Below, piece by piece: positions 44,911 through 53,908 of a stretch of 64,000 bases of DNA (within the stretch, counting starts at the first letter, position 1; the number at the start of each line of letters is the position of its first letter). Both the position numbers and the translations under genes were made by a program. Below the pieces are notes generated by a model. It did no database searches. It was not told the origin of the DNA and worked only from the letters and a program-made list of their open reading frames with translations. This DNA is from Alphaproteobacteria bacterium (GTDB lineage Bacteria; Pseudomonadota; Alphaproteobacteria; Rhizobiales; Rhizobiaceae): contig JANSYK010000001.1 in the NCBI GenBank assembly GCA_024742485.1, positions 1,860,001 through 1,924,000 of the forward strand, read 5' to 3'.

Positions 44911-45993
44911 ATGACGAACAGACAGATGGATTTCGAGGCAGGAGCGGAAAACCTTCTGAAAAACTGCGCGGGAACCAAGTCCGGTGACCGCCTGCTCGTG
45001 ATCCACGAGCCCCCTGCCCTTGACTTTTACGATCCCGGAATGGTCGATGTCGTAGCTGAATGTGGGCGTTCCATGGGCGCTGATGTCCGGGTTCTGGAAG
45101 CCCCGTTTGATCCGGACGCCTCGCGCCTGCCGGACGAGCTTGAAAAGGAAATGAGAACCGCGGACCAGACGGTGTTTCTGGCAAGGATCGGGGACCAGAT
45201 ACGGTTCAGCGATATCGGCAGACACCACCAGGTCGTGGTGTCCTACGCGCTCAGCCGGGCGCTTCTTGGGTGTCGCTTCGGAACGGCCGATTACAAGAGT
45301 TTCGTGCAACTGAAAGATGCCATTGATGCGATGCTGGCAGGATCGACCTCAATCCAGGTCACCTGCCCGGCGGGCACCAATTTCACCGGCCGGGTACCTT
45401 CCGACCATGCCAGCAGTGAGGATGTCAGCATCCGTCGCTTCCCGATGCTGGTCTTTACACCGGTGCCGGCCGATGATTTTTCCGGCAAGGCAGCCATGCC
45501 GGGATTTCTGGTCGGCACGGGATCAAAATATTACGAGCCTATTCTCAAGGCCTTCGATGGACAGCTCTTTGCCCATTTCGAGAACGGCCGCATCACAGGA
45601 TTTGAAGGCTCGGCCGACGATGTACGGCGCGCCGAGGATCACTACCGCTTTGTCGCAGAACGTTACGGAATCGACAGCGGATTTGTGCATTCATGGCATG
45701 CCGGGATGCATCCGGGATGCCACTACGACATGCATATCGATGATGATCCGGGCCGATGGAGCGGTTCCGCCTTCGGTAATCCGCGCATCCTGCACTTTCA
45801 CACATGCGGCGCCTATGCACCCGGCGAAATCTCCTGGAACATCATCGACCCGACCGTCTGTATAGACGGTGTGAATGTTTGGGAAAACGGCACGCTCTAT
45901 CCTGACCGCGTCCCCGGTGGCGGCGCGCTGCTCGCAGCCGATCCAAGCATCAGGGCAGCATTCGAGCACCCGTCCCGTGAAATCGGTCTTTGA
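44911..45993 (+). CDS. M29-aminopeptidase-like/NicX-like metal-dependent protein
   Basis: 360 residues. The N-terminal half follows the M29 pattern (KSGDRLLVIHEPPALDFYDP, then a GADVRVLEAP strand). The C-terminal half has candidate metal ligands His260, His263 and His267 (VHSWHAGMHPG), and His295 and His297 (ILHFHTCG), ending in CIDGVNVWENGTLYPDR. The M29 fold also hosts the ring-cleaving 2,5-dihydroxypyridine dioxygenase NicX, which has a similar length. The usual C-terminal H-x-D ligand pair is not obvious here (WNIIDP). Either peptidase or ring-opening dioxygenase is possible. An identical LysR site links it with the Rieske oxygenase at 31937, which favours a catabolic enzyme. Confidence 0.55.
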   Translation: MTNRQMDFEAGAENLLKNCAGTKSGDRLLVIHEPPALDFYDPGMVDVVAECGRSMGADVRVLEAPFDPDASRLPDELEKEMRTADQTVFLARIGDQIRFSDIGRHHQVVVSYALSRALLGCRFGTADYKSFVQLKDAIDAMLAGSTSIQVTCPAGTNFTGRVPSDHASSEDVSIRRFPMLVFTPVPADDFSGKAAMPGFLVGTGSKYYEPILKAFDGQLFAHFENGRITGFEGSADDVRRAEDHYRFVAERYGIDSGFVHSWHAGMHPGCHYDMHIDDDPGRWSGSAFGNPRILHFHTCGAYAPGEISWNIIDPTVCIDGVNVWENGTLYPDRVPGGGALLAADPSIRAAFEHPSREIGL

Positions 45994-47428
45994 CCGTTTA
46001 TCGCCCCATGCTCTGGCTGGTGGCGATAAACGGGCCCACCGCACCCATGATCTGACGACCGGCCCGATCCCGCGCCATTTCCGAACCCTTGCGGTCCCTG
46101 CCGCCATCGGGATGTTGTTCAATACACTCTATGGCGTGGTCGACATTTTTGTCGCCGGGCTCATTTCCACTGAAGCGCAGGCCGGTCTGACGATTGCGTT
46201 TCAGGCATTCATGCTGCTGATTTCGTTGGGCATTGGCCTCGGCACCGCGATGGGTGCACTGGTCGGCGGATCCCTCGGCCAGAAGAACGGTCAGGCAGCG
46301 CGCACCTTTGCGGTTCAGGGCCTGTGCTACGGCCTTCTTGGCACCCTCGCCCTCTTTGTCGTCGGATTCGGCTTCTGCCCTGACCTTGTCGACTTCATCA
46401 CCGAACCTGGCGCCTATCGCGACGCGGCCCAAAGCTACCTGATGATTTTGCTGATCGCGCTGCCCTCGTTCATTCTCGCTTTCGGGGCCAACGGGATTTT
46501 GCAGGCACAGGGTGACACGGTCACCATGCAACGCGCACTGACCGGTGCCTTTTTTGCAAACATCATCCTCAACCCGCTATTTGCATTCGGCATTCCGGGA
46601 CTTATCCCCGGCATCGGTCTGAATGGCATTGCCCTTTCGACGCTGGTCAGCCAGACCGCCGTTATGCTGGTCATTTTGCGCAAGGTCCTCACCTCTCCCC
46701 TGATGGCCGGGATCAGGCTGCCGGAATTCGTGCCTGACCCGGCCCGTCTGCGAGACATTTTGTGGCAGGCGCTGCCGTCCACATTCGCCATGGTTGTTTT
46801 GTTTCTGGGAACGTTTGTCGTGCAGTTCTTTCTCAAGGATTTCGGCGACAAGGCGGTTGCCGGCTACGGCATAGCACTGCGCATAGAACAGATGCTGCTA
46901 TTGCCTGGCTTCGGATTGACCGGCGCGCTTTTGCCGATCGTCGCACAGAATTTCGGTGCCGGACATTATGACCGCGTACGAGAAGCGCTGTATTATTGCT
47001 GGAAGCTCGGCGCCGCTATGATGCTGACCGCCGCCATCATATTCTGGATCGCCGCCGAATGGCTGATCGGGCTGTTCACCGACGATCCGCAGGCCATTGC
47101 CATGGGAGCGGGCTATCTGCGCATCGATGGCGGTGTCTTGCCCTTCTATATCATGTTGTTCGCAACGAATTCCTTCCTGCAGGCCATCCGCAGGCCGGTC
47201 TGGACGGTCTGGATCGGCGTCTGGCGGCAGGGCATCGCCATCGCTTTGTTCAGCTGGGTCTTCGTCAGCATTCTGGGCTTCGGTATTTGGGGTATCTGGT
47301 TCGCCATAGCGGCCAGCGTGACGTCGGGCTTGTTGCTGTCCCTGATCGTCGCACAGCATGTCTCCAAACCCATTATCGGTGGCATCATGCCGGATCGAGA
47401 ACACCCTCCAGCGCCTCGACCGACGTGA
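45977..47428 (+). CDS. MATE-family multidrug/metabolite exporter
   Basis: 483 residues if the GTG at 45977 is used; the longer frame to 45875 lies inside the previous gene, and ribosome signals are weak. Twelve membrane spans in two halves. The family start GPIPRHFRTLAVPAAIGMLFNTLYGVVDIFVAGL is clear, as are the repeat-half segment YGIALRIEQMLLLPGFGLTGALLP and SLGQKNG. It exports cations or drugs using Na+ or H+. Its gene overlaps the M29-like stop by 17 bases and converges with the P450, overlapping that gene's end by 44 bases. Confidence 0.87.
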   Translation: MKSVFDRLSPHALAGGDKRAHRTHDLTTGPIPRHFRTLAVPAAIGMLFNTLYGVVDIFVAGLISTEAQAGLTIAFQAFMLLISLGIGLGTAMGALVGGSLGQKNGQAARTFAVQGLCYGLLGTLALFVVGFGFCPDLVDFITEPGAYRDAAQSYLMILLIALPSFILAFGANGILQAQGDTVTMQRALTGAFFANIILNPLFAFGIPGLIPGIGLNGIALSTLVSQTAVMLVILRKVLTSPLMAGIRLPEFVPDPARLRDILWQALPSTFAMVVLFLGTFVVQFFLKDFGDKAVAGYGIALRIEQMLLLPGFGLTGALLPIVAQNFGAGHYDRVREALYYCWKLGAAMMLTAAIIFWIAAEWLIGLFTDDPQAIAMGAGYLRIDGGVLPFYIMLFATNSFLQAIRRPVWTVWIGVWRQGIAIALFSWVFVSILGFGIWGIWFAIAASVTSGLLLSLIVAQHVSKPIIGGIMPDREHPPAPRPT

Positions 47429-48581
47429 ACATCGGTGAATGGGAGAATTCGGCCCGCTCGACCTTCAGATGGGGAAAGCGCCGCGCCATCAGGGCAATTG
47501 CTTCTTCGATCTCGATGGTAACGGCAAATCGTCCGATGCAGGAAAAAATGCCACCGCCGAAATTCAGATGAGGCGGTTTGTCGGGCCGCTCGATGTCGAA
47601 CACTTCCGGATTGGGATAGTAGCGCGGATTCCAATGCGCTGCGCCGATATTCGGAAACACCGCAGTGCCCTTCGGCAGGTTGCATCCGTCAAGCACGATA
47701 TCTTCGAGCGTTTCGCGTGATGTCGACAGAGACCGCGGATGAAAGCGCATGACCTCGCGCATCGCCTGTGGCACCAGGGCGGGGTCATCGCCCAACCGCG
47801 CCCAGACATCCGGTCGTGACGCGAGCTCGGCAATGGCGATGCCGATCTGATGGGATGAATTATCGGTATTGGCTTCCGCCAGCTTGACCACCCAGTTGCG
47901 CAATTCGTCTTCGCTCAGCGCGCCGCTGTCGGTCACCCTGATCAGTTCGGACAGAAGATAATTGCCCGGGTTCCTGCGCGCCTCGTCGATCCGTTTGTCC
48001 ACATAATCCAGAAGAGCATTGAAGCCGTCGACAATCTGCCGGGTACGCTCAGGGTCGCGCGTGTGGACCTGTTGCACAATGTGCGAGGTACGCGACACGA
48101 ATTTGGCGTCTTCCATGTCCGCATTGATCCAGTAGCAATAAACGCCGGACGGGATCGGATCGCAGATATTGGCGATGAAATCGACCGGCTCGTCGGTCGG
48201 TACAGCGTGGATGGTCCGTTCCACCACATGCCGTATATCGCGGCGGAATCGCTCGGATTGGTCGGGACCCATCAGATGCACCAGCGGTTTGCGAAGGCGG
48301 CGGCGCGTCTCGCCGCGGTCGTGGAAGGAGATCGAGTTGCGCTTGTAGTCGAGCGCCTGGCCTTCTGGCAGGCCCAACACCTTCATCAGCTTCGGGTGAC
48401 CGGTCCCAAGCCGCCGGTCAATGATGGCCTCCCGGCACAGCTCGTAGTCGAAAATCTCGACGCCACGAGTGCTTCGACCAAGTTTCGACCGTCCGGCGAA
48501 TCTGGCCAGAGTTGCCAGTGGCGCTGCCTGGTACTCCGTGGAGTTGTAATCGATCTCCGGTAAATCTTCGATTGCATTCAT
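47385..48581 (-). CDS. Cytochrome P450
   Basis: 398 residues from the ATG at 48581 (MNAIEDLPEIDYNSTEYQAA); an upstream start at 48617 is less likely. The haem loop is NFGGGIFSCIGRFAVTIEI with Cys348. The K-helix E-x-x-R is AMREVMRFHPR. The I-helix reads KLAEANTDNSSHQIG, so the usual acid-Thr pair is Asp-Asn-Ser. Soluble bacterial class I type, needing a ferredoxin and reductase. It follows the TauD gene by 145 bases on the same strand and may act with it. Its 3' end overlaps the MATE gene on the opposite strand. Confidence 0.92.
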   Translation of the reverse strand: MNAIEDLPEIDYNSTEYQAAPLATLARFAGRSKLGRSTRGVEIFDYELCREAIIDRRLGTGHPKLMKVLGLPEGQALDYKRNSISFHDRGETRRRLRKPLVHLMGPDQSERFRRDIRHVVERTIHAVPTDEPVDFIANICDPIPSGVYCYWINADMEDAKFVSRTSHIVQQVHTRDPERTRQIVDGFNALLDYVDKRIDEARRNPGNYLLSELIRVTDSGALSEDELRNWVVKLAEANTDNSSHQIGIAIAELASRPDVWARLGDDPALVPQAMREVMRFHPRSLSTSRETLEDIVLDGCNLPKGTAVFPNIGAAHWNPRYYPNPEVFDIERPDKPPHLNFGGGIFSCIGRFAVTIEIEEAIALMARRFPHLKVERAEFSHSPMFTSVEALEGVLDPA

Positions 48582-48726
48582 GATGGTTCGCTCACGATCA
48601 TTCTGTGTTGAACGCACGAAACCCGGGCATGCAACCCGGGATCCGGCATTTTCGTTTCACGGCACAATATCTGTCAATTTGGCCGCCGGCACCGCTTGCC
48701 AGGCAGGCGCCGCGAAACATCTGACC

Positions 48727-49602
48727 TCAAGCCGCGTGTTTGACAGCATCGCGGATTGCAATGGGAACTTCCCCTTCGATGGTCGCTCGCTGCATGACCC
48801 GGCGGTGTTTGGCGTTTTCGCCGAAATAGTCAGCCACACCATGATGCAGGCTGACACGATTGTCCCACAGTGCCAGGGACTGCGGCTCCCATTGCAGCCG
48901 GCATCCGAAATTGACCTGCGTGGCATGATCGTAAAGATATTTCAGTAGCGGCAGGCTCTCCTTTTCGGTCATGCCCTTGAACCGCTTGGTAAATGCCAGA
49001 CTGATGAACAGAGCCTTGCGCCCTGTTTCCGGGTGGACGCGCACGACCGGATGCGTTGCGCCCAATGCACTGGTCTGCTTGCGCTCATGCATGGATTCAT
49101 AGCGGTTGTGATATTTCGCTGGATCGCCGGATTCATTGACCGCTTCAAGCCCGTCCAGCAACGCCTTCATACCGTCGGAAAGTGTTTGATAGGCCAGATA
49201 CATGTTGCAGAAGGCCGTATCCCCGCCATAGGGCGGAATTTCCTTCGCATAAAGCGTCGCACCCAGCGGCGGCCGCTCCAGAAACATCAGGTCCGAGTGG
49301 TAGAAACTGTCCCAGCTATAGGATTCGCCGGGCTCGCGAATGATCTGGAAAATCTCCGGATGGTCAGGCAAACCGGTGACATAGGGGTGCGGAATGATCT
49401 TTCCGAACCGCGCCGAGAAATCGAATTGCTGCTGGTCCGTCAGTTCCTGATCGCGAAAGATCAGGACAACGAAGCGATGAAAGGCATCCCTGATCTCCTC
49501 CCAGGTCGCAGTATCCAGGTCCTGTGACAGGTCCACATCGAACACCTCGGCCCCCATGGCGCCTGTGATGGGTTTGACCCGGATGTTTTGATAATTCCAC
49601 AT
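48727..49602 (-). CDS. TauD/TfdA-family 2-oxoglutarate-dependent dioxygenase
   Basis: 291 residues. Fe(II) ligands are His and Asp in SFYHSDLMFLERPPLG (~105) and the distal His in RVSLHHGVADYFG (~255). The 2-oxoglutarate Arg is in HRRVMQRATIEG (~270). The N-terminus ITGAMGAEVFDVDLSQDLD is the usual TauD/TfdA beginning. Family members hydroxylate sulfonates, phenoxyacetates, carnitine precursors or similar compounds, often with loss of the heteroatom group. It lies upstream of the P450 on the same strand. The promoter region contains repeat copy C. Confidence 0.9.
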   Translation of the reverse strand: MWNYQNIRVKPITGAMGAEVFDVDLSQDLDTATWEEIRDAFHRFVVLIFRDQELTDQQQFDFSARFGKIIPHPYVTGLPDHPEIFQIIREPGESYSWDSFYHSDLMFLERPPLGATLYAKEIPPYGGDTAFCNMYLAYQTLSDGMKALLDGLEAVNESGDPAKYHNRYESMHERKQTSALGATHPVVRVHPETGRKALFISLAFTKRFKGMTEKESLPLLKYLYDHATQVNFGCRLQWEPQSLALWDNRVSLHHGVADYFGENAKHRRVMQRATIEGEVPIAIRDAVKHAA

Positions 49603-49926
49603 GACACACCTCCAATTGCACTTGCCTGGACCGTTTCACGCTTTGTCAGAAACGGGATAACGGTGTCGGCCTTTGATTTTGTTGATGCATTCAGGTCTTG
49701 CCGATTCCGTCAAAACCTGAATTGCTCTGGGCAGAAGTGTTTCACAGCGCTACGGTCAAAAAGGGTCTGAAAGGCGACATGATTGTCCTTTGACGCGCCA
49801 AAACCTCTGAATTCTTGTCCATCGATGATTGCCGACCAATGACCGATCTGACCATCCGGTGGATGGAACCCTGCTCAGATGAACTCACCGACGAACCGGC
49901 TCAACGGATTGACGCGCAGTTGCTCA
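49603..49926. other. Gene-free stretch containing repeat copy C
   Basis: About 320 bases between the methyltransferase stop and the TauD start. It contains the repeat at 49631-49709; the rest shows no convincing gene, though a promoter for the TauD-P450 pair should lie here. Confidence 0.5.
49631..49709 (-). repeat. Intergenic repeat, copy C
   Basis: On the minus strand this is the close relative of copy B at 31854 and shares the 3' core with copy A. The outer stem CCGTTT/AAACGG is perfect here. It stands just upstream of the TauD-type gene rather than between convergent genes. Confidence 0.75.
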
Positions 49927-50682
49927 TCAGTCGCCTGTTTTTCTGGCGATATAGAAGCCATATCCGAAATGCGTCGAGTGGCCCTCATAAAGAGCAATTT
50001 CTTCCTCTTCCGATTCGACAACCGCCAATGCCGCCGCCGAATGGCCATGCCGCGAAAGAAAAGTCTCGAAACGAGATTGCAGCGGGTGATAGTAGTTTTC
50101 CAGCCAGCATCGTTCCGGTAGCGCGAAGTAACCGACGGGCGAAAAGCCGTGTCTTTCAAGCACCGCCATCTTGGCCGATACCGTATCCACCTCTGGATAT
50201 TCTCGCACCCAGTGCCGCTCCAGCGCCTCGGGTCGCGCATGGGTCAGCCAGGTCAGTTCGGATACCGCGATTATGCCACCGGGCTTGAGAAACCGGCGCC
50301 ACGCCCTGATACCTGCTTCAAAACCGATATTGTAGATGGCGCCCTCCGACCAGATTGCATCGAGGCTCCTTGCATCAAAGGGGAGGCTATCCATCGAGGC
50401 GGCCAGCGTTTCAATGCAACCGTCCAGACCTTCCTGCTGTGCATCGGCATCGAGCCGCTGCAGAAACTCGGGCAGAAAGTCGACGGCCGTAATGGTCGCA
50501 TCGAGTTCCCTGGCCAGCACCCGCGTCGAGGCGCCGCTTCCGCAACCGATATCGGCAATTCTCAGGTCGGAAGATCCCCGCAACCCGGACAGAGTAATCG
50601 CAAGGCGGGTTTCCTCATCGCTGCCTGGCCCCTGCCGCGGGCCATCCCTGTGAAGATCGCTCAGGAGAGCCAATTCATCCAT
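49927..50682 (-). CDS. Class I SAM-dependent methyltransferase
   Basis: 251 residues. The SAM-binding motif is LRIADIGCGSGASTRVLARE (~44-63), followed by the acidic strand end TAVDFLP, the motif with SMDSLPFDARSLDAIWSEGAIYN and the later GGIIAVSELTW. It is a Ubi/Erg-type small-molecule methyltransferase by its compact size and the Asp-Ala-Ile-Trp segment. It lies 17 bases downstream of the GlxA-type regulator on the same strand and may be co-transcribed with it. The substrate is unknown. Confidence 0.85.
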   Translation of the reverse strand: MDELALLSDLHRDGPRQGPGSDEETRLAITLSGLRGSSDLRIADIGCGSGASTRVLARELDATITAVDFLPEFLQRLDADAQQEGLDGCIETLAASMDSLPFDARSLDAIWSEGAIYNIGFEAGIRAWRRFLKPGGIIAVSELTWLTHARPEALERHWVREYPEVDTVSAKMAVLERHGFSPVGYFALPERCWLENYYHPLQSRFETFLSRHGHSAAALAVVESEEEEIALYEGHSTHFGYGFYIARKTGD

Positions 50683-50699
50683 ATGTTTCGTTCCTTACC

Positions 50700-51665
50700 C
50701 TATGGCGTGCGGCGCGTATGCGATGGCGGAAACCCGAATTCCTCACGATAATACTTCGTGAAAACCCGTCGACTCACGAATCCGCTGGCGAGTGAGACCT
50801 CCAGGATTGACAGTGAGGTCTGCTCGATGAGCTGGCGGGCATGTTGCAGCCTCAATTGCAGATAATACCGCTTCGGTGAGACGGAGAGATATCTGGCGAA
50901 CAGCCGTTCGACCTGACGCAGCGACATGCCGATGGACCGGGCCACCGATCCGACCGTCAACGGGTCCTCCAGATTTTCCGACATCAGTGAAATGGCCTTT
51001 CGAAGCGTTTCGGGCATGTCGCGCAGGCGATCCTTGTCCCCCCGCGGCTGCTGGGTATCACCCCGTCTCGGATAGCTGATCAGGAGGTGGTTGCACACGC
51101 GCTCAGCCTGTTCCGGCGAAAACTCGTTCTGCAGAAAATTGACCGCGAGGTCCAGCGCAGCCGCTTCACCGGCACAACTCGTGATGTTGTCGCTGGTCAC
51201 AAAAAGTGCGTCATGCGCTTCAATGTCACGATTGCGTTCGCTGAACGCCGCCAGCGTTTTCCAGTGAACCGTTCCCTTTCCATTGCGAAGGACACCCGCA
51301 TCCGCCATTTTCCAGGTGGCGCAGCCGAGGCCGTAAAGCGGCACACCAGACCGCACACAGGCGCGCACCAGCTTGCGCAGGTCCGGCTGAGATTTATAGG
51401 GCGTTTTCAGGCCGCAACATAAAAACAGCGCATCGGGTTTTTCGGTGGAGACCAGCGATGCGTGGCAGTCCGAAAGGGAAACGGGACATTGCACGACCAG
51501 CCCGGAGGCCGATGACACATCCGGCTCGGAAATCGTTGCAATGTCGATCTTGATGTCCACATCGCAGATGATCGTGCCAATCGTGTGAAGTGGCTCGAGC
51601 ACCGCACCCAACGACAGGTGCGAAAACCCCGGCACGAGTACAATGGTCACCCTTCTTGTCCGCAT
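50700..51665 (-). CDS. GlxA-family regulator (DJ-1/PfpI-like domain plus AraC helix-turn-helix)
   Basis: 321 residues. The N-terminal DJ-1/PfpI-like domain starts TIVLVPGFSHLSLGAVLEPL and includes ALFVTSDNITSCAGEAAALDLA. The C-terminal AraC pair of helix-turn-helix motifs comprises VGSVARSIGMSLRQVERLFARYL (~235-257) and QTSLSILEVSLASGFVSRRVFTKYYREEFG. This layout is shared with CdhR and GbdR, which activate carnitine and glycine-betaine catabolism. That is suggestive for a region rich in demethylase-like enzymes, but ligand specificity cannot be read from the sequence. Confidence 0.9.
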   Translation of the reverse strand: MRTRRVTIVLVPGFSHLSLGAVLEPLHTIGTIICDVDIKIDIATISEPDVSSASGLVVQCPVSLSDCHASLVSTEKPDALFLCCGLKTPYKSQPDLRKLVRACVRSGVPLYGLGCATWKMADAGVLRNGKGTVHWKTLAAFSERNRDIEAHDALFVTSDNITSCAGEAAALDLAVNFLQNEFSPEQAERVCNHLLISYPRRGDTQQPRGDKDRLRDMPETLRKAISLMSENLEDPLTVGSVARSIGMSLRQVERLFARYLSVSPKRYYLQLRLQHARQLIEQTSLSILEVSLASGFVSRRVFTKYYREEFGFPPSHTRRTP

Positions 51666-51723
51666 GGCGAGACTATAAACGACGTCAATTCAATGCCAAG
51701 TGGCGCATGAATGCGCTGCATGC

Positions 51724-53148
51724 TCAAGGCAGTGATGCGGATAATTCTGGCGCAGCGATCTTTGGACTGAACCTTTCCCACGCGGCGCCGATTGCCAGAA
51801 GATGCCCGTCCGAACCCGGGAGCCCATCAAATTCCAGCCCGACCGGCAGCCCGTCCCCATTCAACCCGACCGGAACGCTCAACCCTGGCGCACCGAACAT
51901 GGATGCGGGCGCTGTGTTTCGAAGCGTCCGCCAAACCGAAACCGGAGCGCCATTGCACAGGGTCATTCCGTTGTCCTCAATCGGTGTCGGAGCAAGCGGT
52001 GACGTTGGAAACGCGATGGCGCTGATACCGTTTTCCTCGAAAAAGGCACGATATCCAGCGCGATAGGCTGGAAGTGTCTTCGAGATAACGGTCCGGTACC
52101 GATTTTCCAAATCCGGGTCATCTGCTGCTTTGAGGCCTGTCTCGAATTCACGTTTCACATATTCGCCTTTCACCGCACTGATGAGGCCATCAAAGTCGAG
52201 TGAAAGGGAGGATCTGCCCAGATAGGCCTCCATGTCCCTGCGCAGTTCCCACTCCCTGAGTGTTTCAATCGCAAATGAACTGTCCAGCAGATGATCCGGA
52301 AGATCCGCATCCACCAGGATGACACCCAGTTCGGACAACCTGTCCAGTTCTGTCTCGATTGCTGCCGCAATACCATGATCAAGCCCGGAAAAGTGCCGGC
52401 GCCTTGGCACGCCAATGCGCAGTCCTGCCAAATTTTCGATCGAGGTTGCTGTCTCGCCGGTGATCAAGGTGTCCATCACAATCAGATCATCGACAGACCG
52501 CGCCATCAGACCGGCAGTGTCACGGGAGTGAAAGAGCGGCACAATACCATCATTGGGGTAGCGACCCGTCGATGGACGGAAGCCAAAAATCCCGCAATGA
52601 GCTGCCGGAATTCTCACCGATCCGGCCGTGTCCGAACCAAGACCCGCCGGTGCAAGCCGCGCCGCGACGGCAGCGGCCGTGCCACCGCTGCTGCCGCCGG
52701 CCGATCGGGTCGGATCATAGGGGTTGAGTGTAGCACCGGTCCATTCATTGCTGCTGGTGATGCCGAAGGCCAGTTCGTACATATTGGTCTTGCCCAACAT
52801 GATCGCACCCGCATCAAAGAGACGCTGAACGACCGGCGATGTCTTGACGGCAATATTGTCGGCCAGCGCGGGCGTTCCGGCCGTTGTTGCCGTACCGATC
52901 ACATCGAAATTGTCCTTTATTGCGATCGGAACACCATGAAGCGGGCCGCTGATTTGCCCGGAACGCATTTGACGATCGGCCTGCCTTGCGTCGTCAAGCA
53001 CCTGGGCGGCGTCCATGTAGAGGAAAGCGTTCAGCTGTTTCGCTTGTTCACACCGCCTGAGCAGCGCAAGGACATAGTCCTCCGACGTGAAAGTGCCCTG
53101 ACGAATATTCTGTGCAGCAGCGCACAGGGAAAGCTGCGACATATCCAT
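51724..53148 (-). CDS. Amidase-signature enzyme
   Basis: 474 residues. The Ser-cisSer-Lys triad is visible: Lys in PIAIKDNFDVIGTATTAGTP (~75), the cis-Ser in RSAGGSSGGTAAAVAA (~148), and the nucleophile Ser in GSDTAGSVRIPAAHCGIFGF (~178). Typical AS-family length, no signal peptide. Such enzymes hydrolyse amides, ureas or allophanate-like compounds. It is divergent from RidA, with two degenerate ATTAG-N5-CTAAT sites in between. It may share function with the second amidase at 59448, although the two are not close copies. Confidence 0.9.
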   Translation of the reverse strand: MDMSQLSLCAAAQNIRQGTFTSEDYVLALLRRCEQAKQLNAFLYMDAAQVLDDARQADRQMRSGQISGPLHGVPIAIKDNFDVIGTATTAGTPALADNIAVKTSPVVQRLFDAGAIMLGKTNMYELAFGITSSNEWTGATLNPYDPTRSAGGSSGGTAAAVAARLAPAGLGSDTAGSVRIPAAHCGIFGFRPSTGRYPNDGIVPLFHSRDTAGLMARSVDDLIVMDTLITGETATSIENLAGLRIGVPRRRHFSGLDHGIAAAIETELDRLSELGVILVDADLPDHLLDSSFAIETLREWELRRDMEAYLGRSSLSLDFDGLISAVKGEYVKREFETGLKAADDPDLENRYRTVISKTLPAYRAGYRAFFEENGISAIAFPTSPLAPTPIEDNGMTLCNGAPVSVWRTLRNTAPASMFGAPGLSVPVGLNGDGLPVGLEFDGLPGSDGHLLAIGAAWERFSPKIAAPELSASLP

Positions 53149-53200
53149 GGGACCGGTCTCCTATTCGTCTGGACGGCACCGCCTTGATGCGGAGTAGCTC

Positions 53201-53215
53201 ATTAGCATAGCTCAT
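53201..53215. promoter_or_regulatory. Degenerate LysR-type site ATTAG-N5-CTCAT
   Basis: Differs at one base from ATTAG-N5-CTAAT (CTCAT on the right). The outer bases C and G that flank the lysR autoregulatory copy are also present. It is about 60 bases upstream of the amidase start. Confidence 0.4.
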
Positions 53216-53258
53216 GAGGCGCAACGGTCATGACTGTTGGCTCTGCCCGGCCCCGGAC

Positions 53259-53273
53259 ATTAGCATTTCTAAC
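53259..53273. promoter_or_regulatory. Degenerate LysR-type site ATTAG-N5-CTAAC
   Basis: One mismatch from ATTAG-N5-CTAAT, 58 bases from the site at 53201. Two sites in one divergent promoter region increase the chance that the similarity is real. Confidence 0.35.
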
Positions 53274-53501
53274 CGGTCGCTTCATGGCATCGGTATGGTC
53301 CCGATCAACCGCAGGGTCTATCCTCGAACCGCAGTCAACACGGCAAACCTGCCGAACGCGATCGGGGAGCGGGCGATGTTTCGATCGGGTATCCTGTTCG
53401 CTCGTATCCGAGTCTTCGGCTCAGACTGCGCCAATCGAGCGGCACATCGGCGACGATGTCCATCGAATGACACCAGTGAATTTCAACACCGGGAACGCGC
53501 C

Positions 53502-53894
53502 ATGCCAAAACAACACATTCACAAATACGAAACCCGCTATCATGCGAGGGCCACCTACTCCAAGGCGATCCGCGCAAGCGGCGACTTCATATTCATGCAG
53601 GGGCAGGTCGGGGTCGATCTCGACGGCAACCTGATCGGACCGGGCGATGCCGGTGCCCAGGCGCACCAGGCCTGCCGCAACATCAAGCAATTTATCGAGG
53701 AAGCCGGCGGCACGCTCAACGACATCTGCAAGCTCACCGTCTATGTCACCGATATCTCCTATCGCACACCGGTTTACGCGGCGATCAACGAGTGGTTTGA
53801 GGGCGTCCACCATTGCAGCACGGGCGTCACCGTATCGGGGCTTGCCGATCCGGCCTTTCTGGTGGAAATCGATGCGATGGGCGTGATCGGATAG
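53502..53894 (+). CDS. RidA-family protein (Rid/YjgF/UK114)
   Basis: 130 residues from the ATG at 53502; a longer frame to 53214 has no family sequence. The chorismate-mutase-like fold is shown by SKAIRASGDFIFMQGQVGVDLDGN and AHQACRNIKQFIEEAGGTLNDICKLTVYVTDI, ending in PAFLVEIDAMG. The canonical C-terminal Arg that binds the imine carboxylate in RidA itself (I-x-A-R region) is not obvious here, where the segment is HCSTGVTVSGLADP. It may therefore belong to a Rid subgroup with other substrates. It follows the divergent amidase promoter and precedes the sugar ABC genes on the other strand. Confidence 0.85.
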   Translation: MPKQHIHKYETRYHARATYSKAIRASGDFIFMQGQVGVDLDGNLIGPGDAGAQAHQACRNIKQFIEEAGGTLNDICKLTVYVTDISYRTPVYAAINEWFEGVHHCSTGVTVSGLADPAFLVEIDAMGVIG

Positions 53895-53908
53895 GATCCG
53901 CCCGGCAA

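Larger units (their letters stand above)
53149..53501. other. Divergent intergenic region of the amidase and RidA genes
   Basis: About 350 bases without a supported gene. It contains a direct repeat of TAGCTCAT (53195-53202 and 53208-53215) and two near-matches to the LysR site listed separately. No terminator or RNA is evident. Confidence 0.5.
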
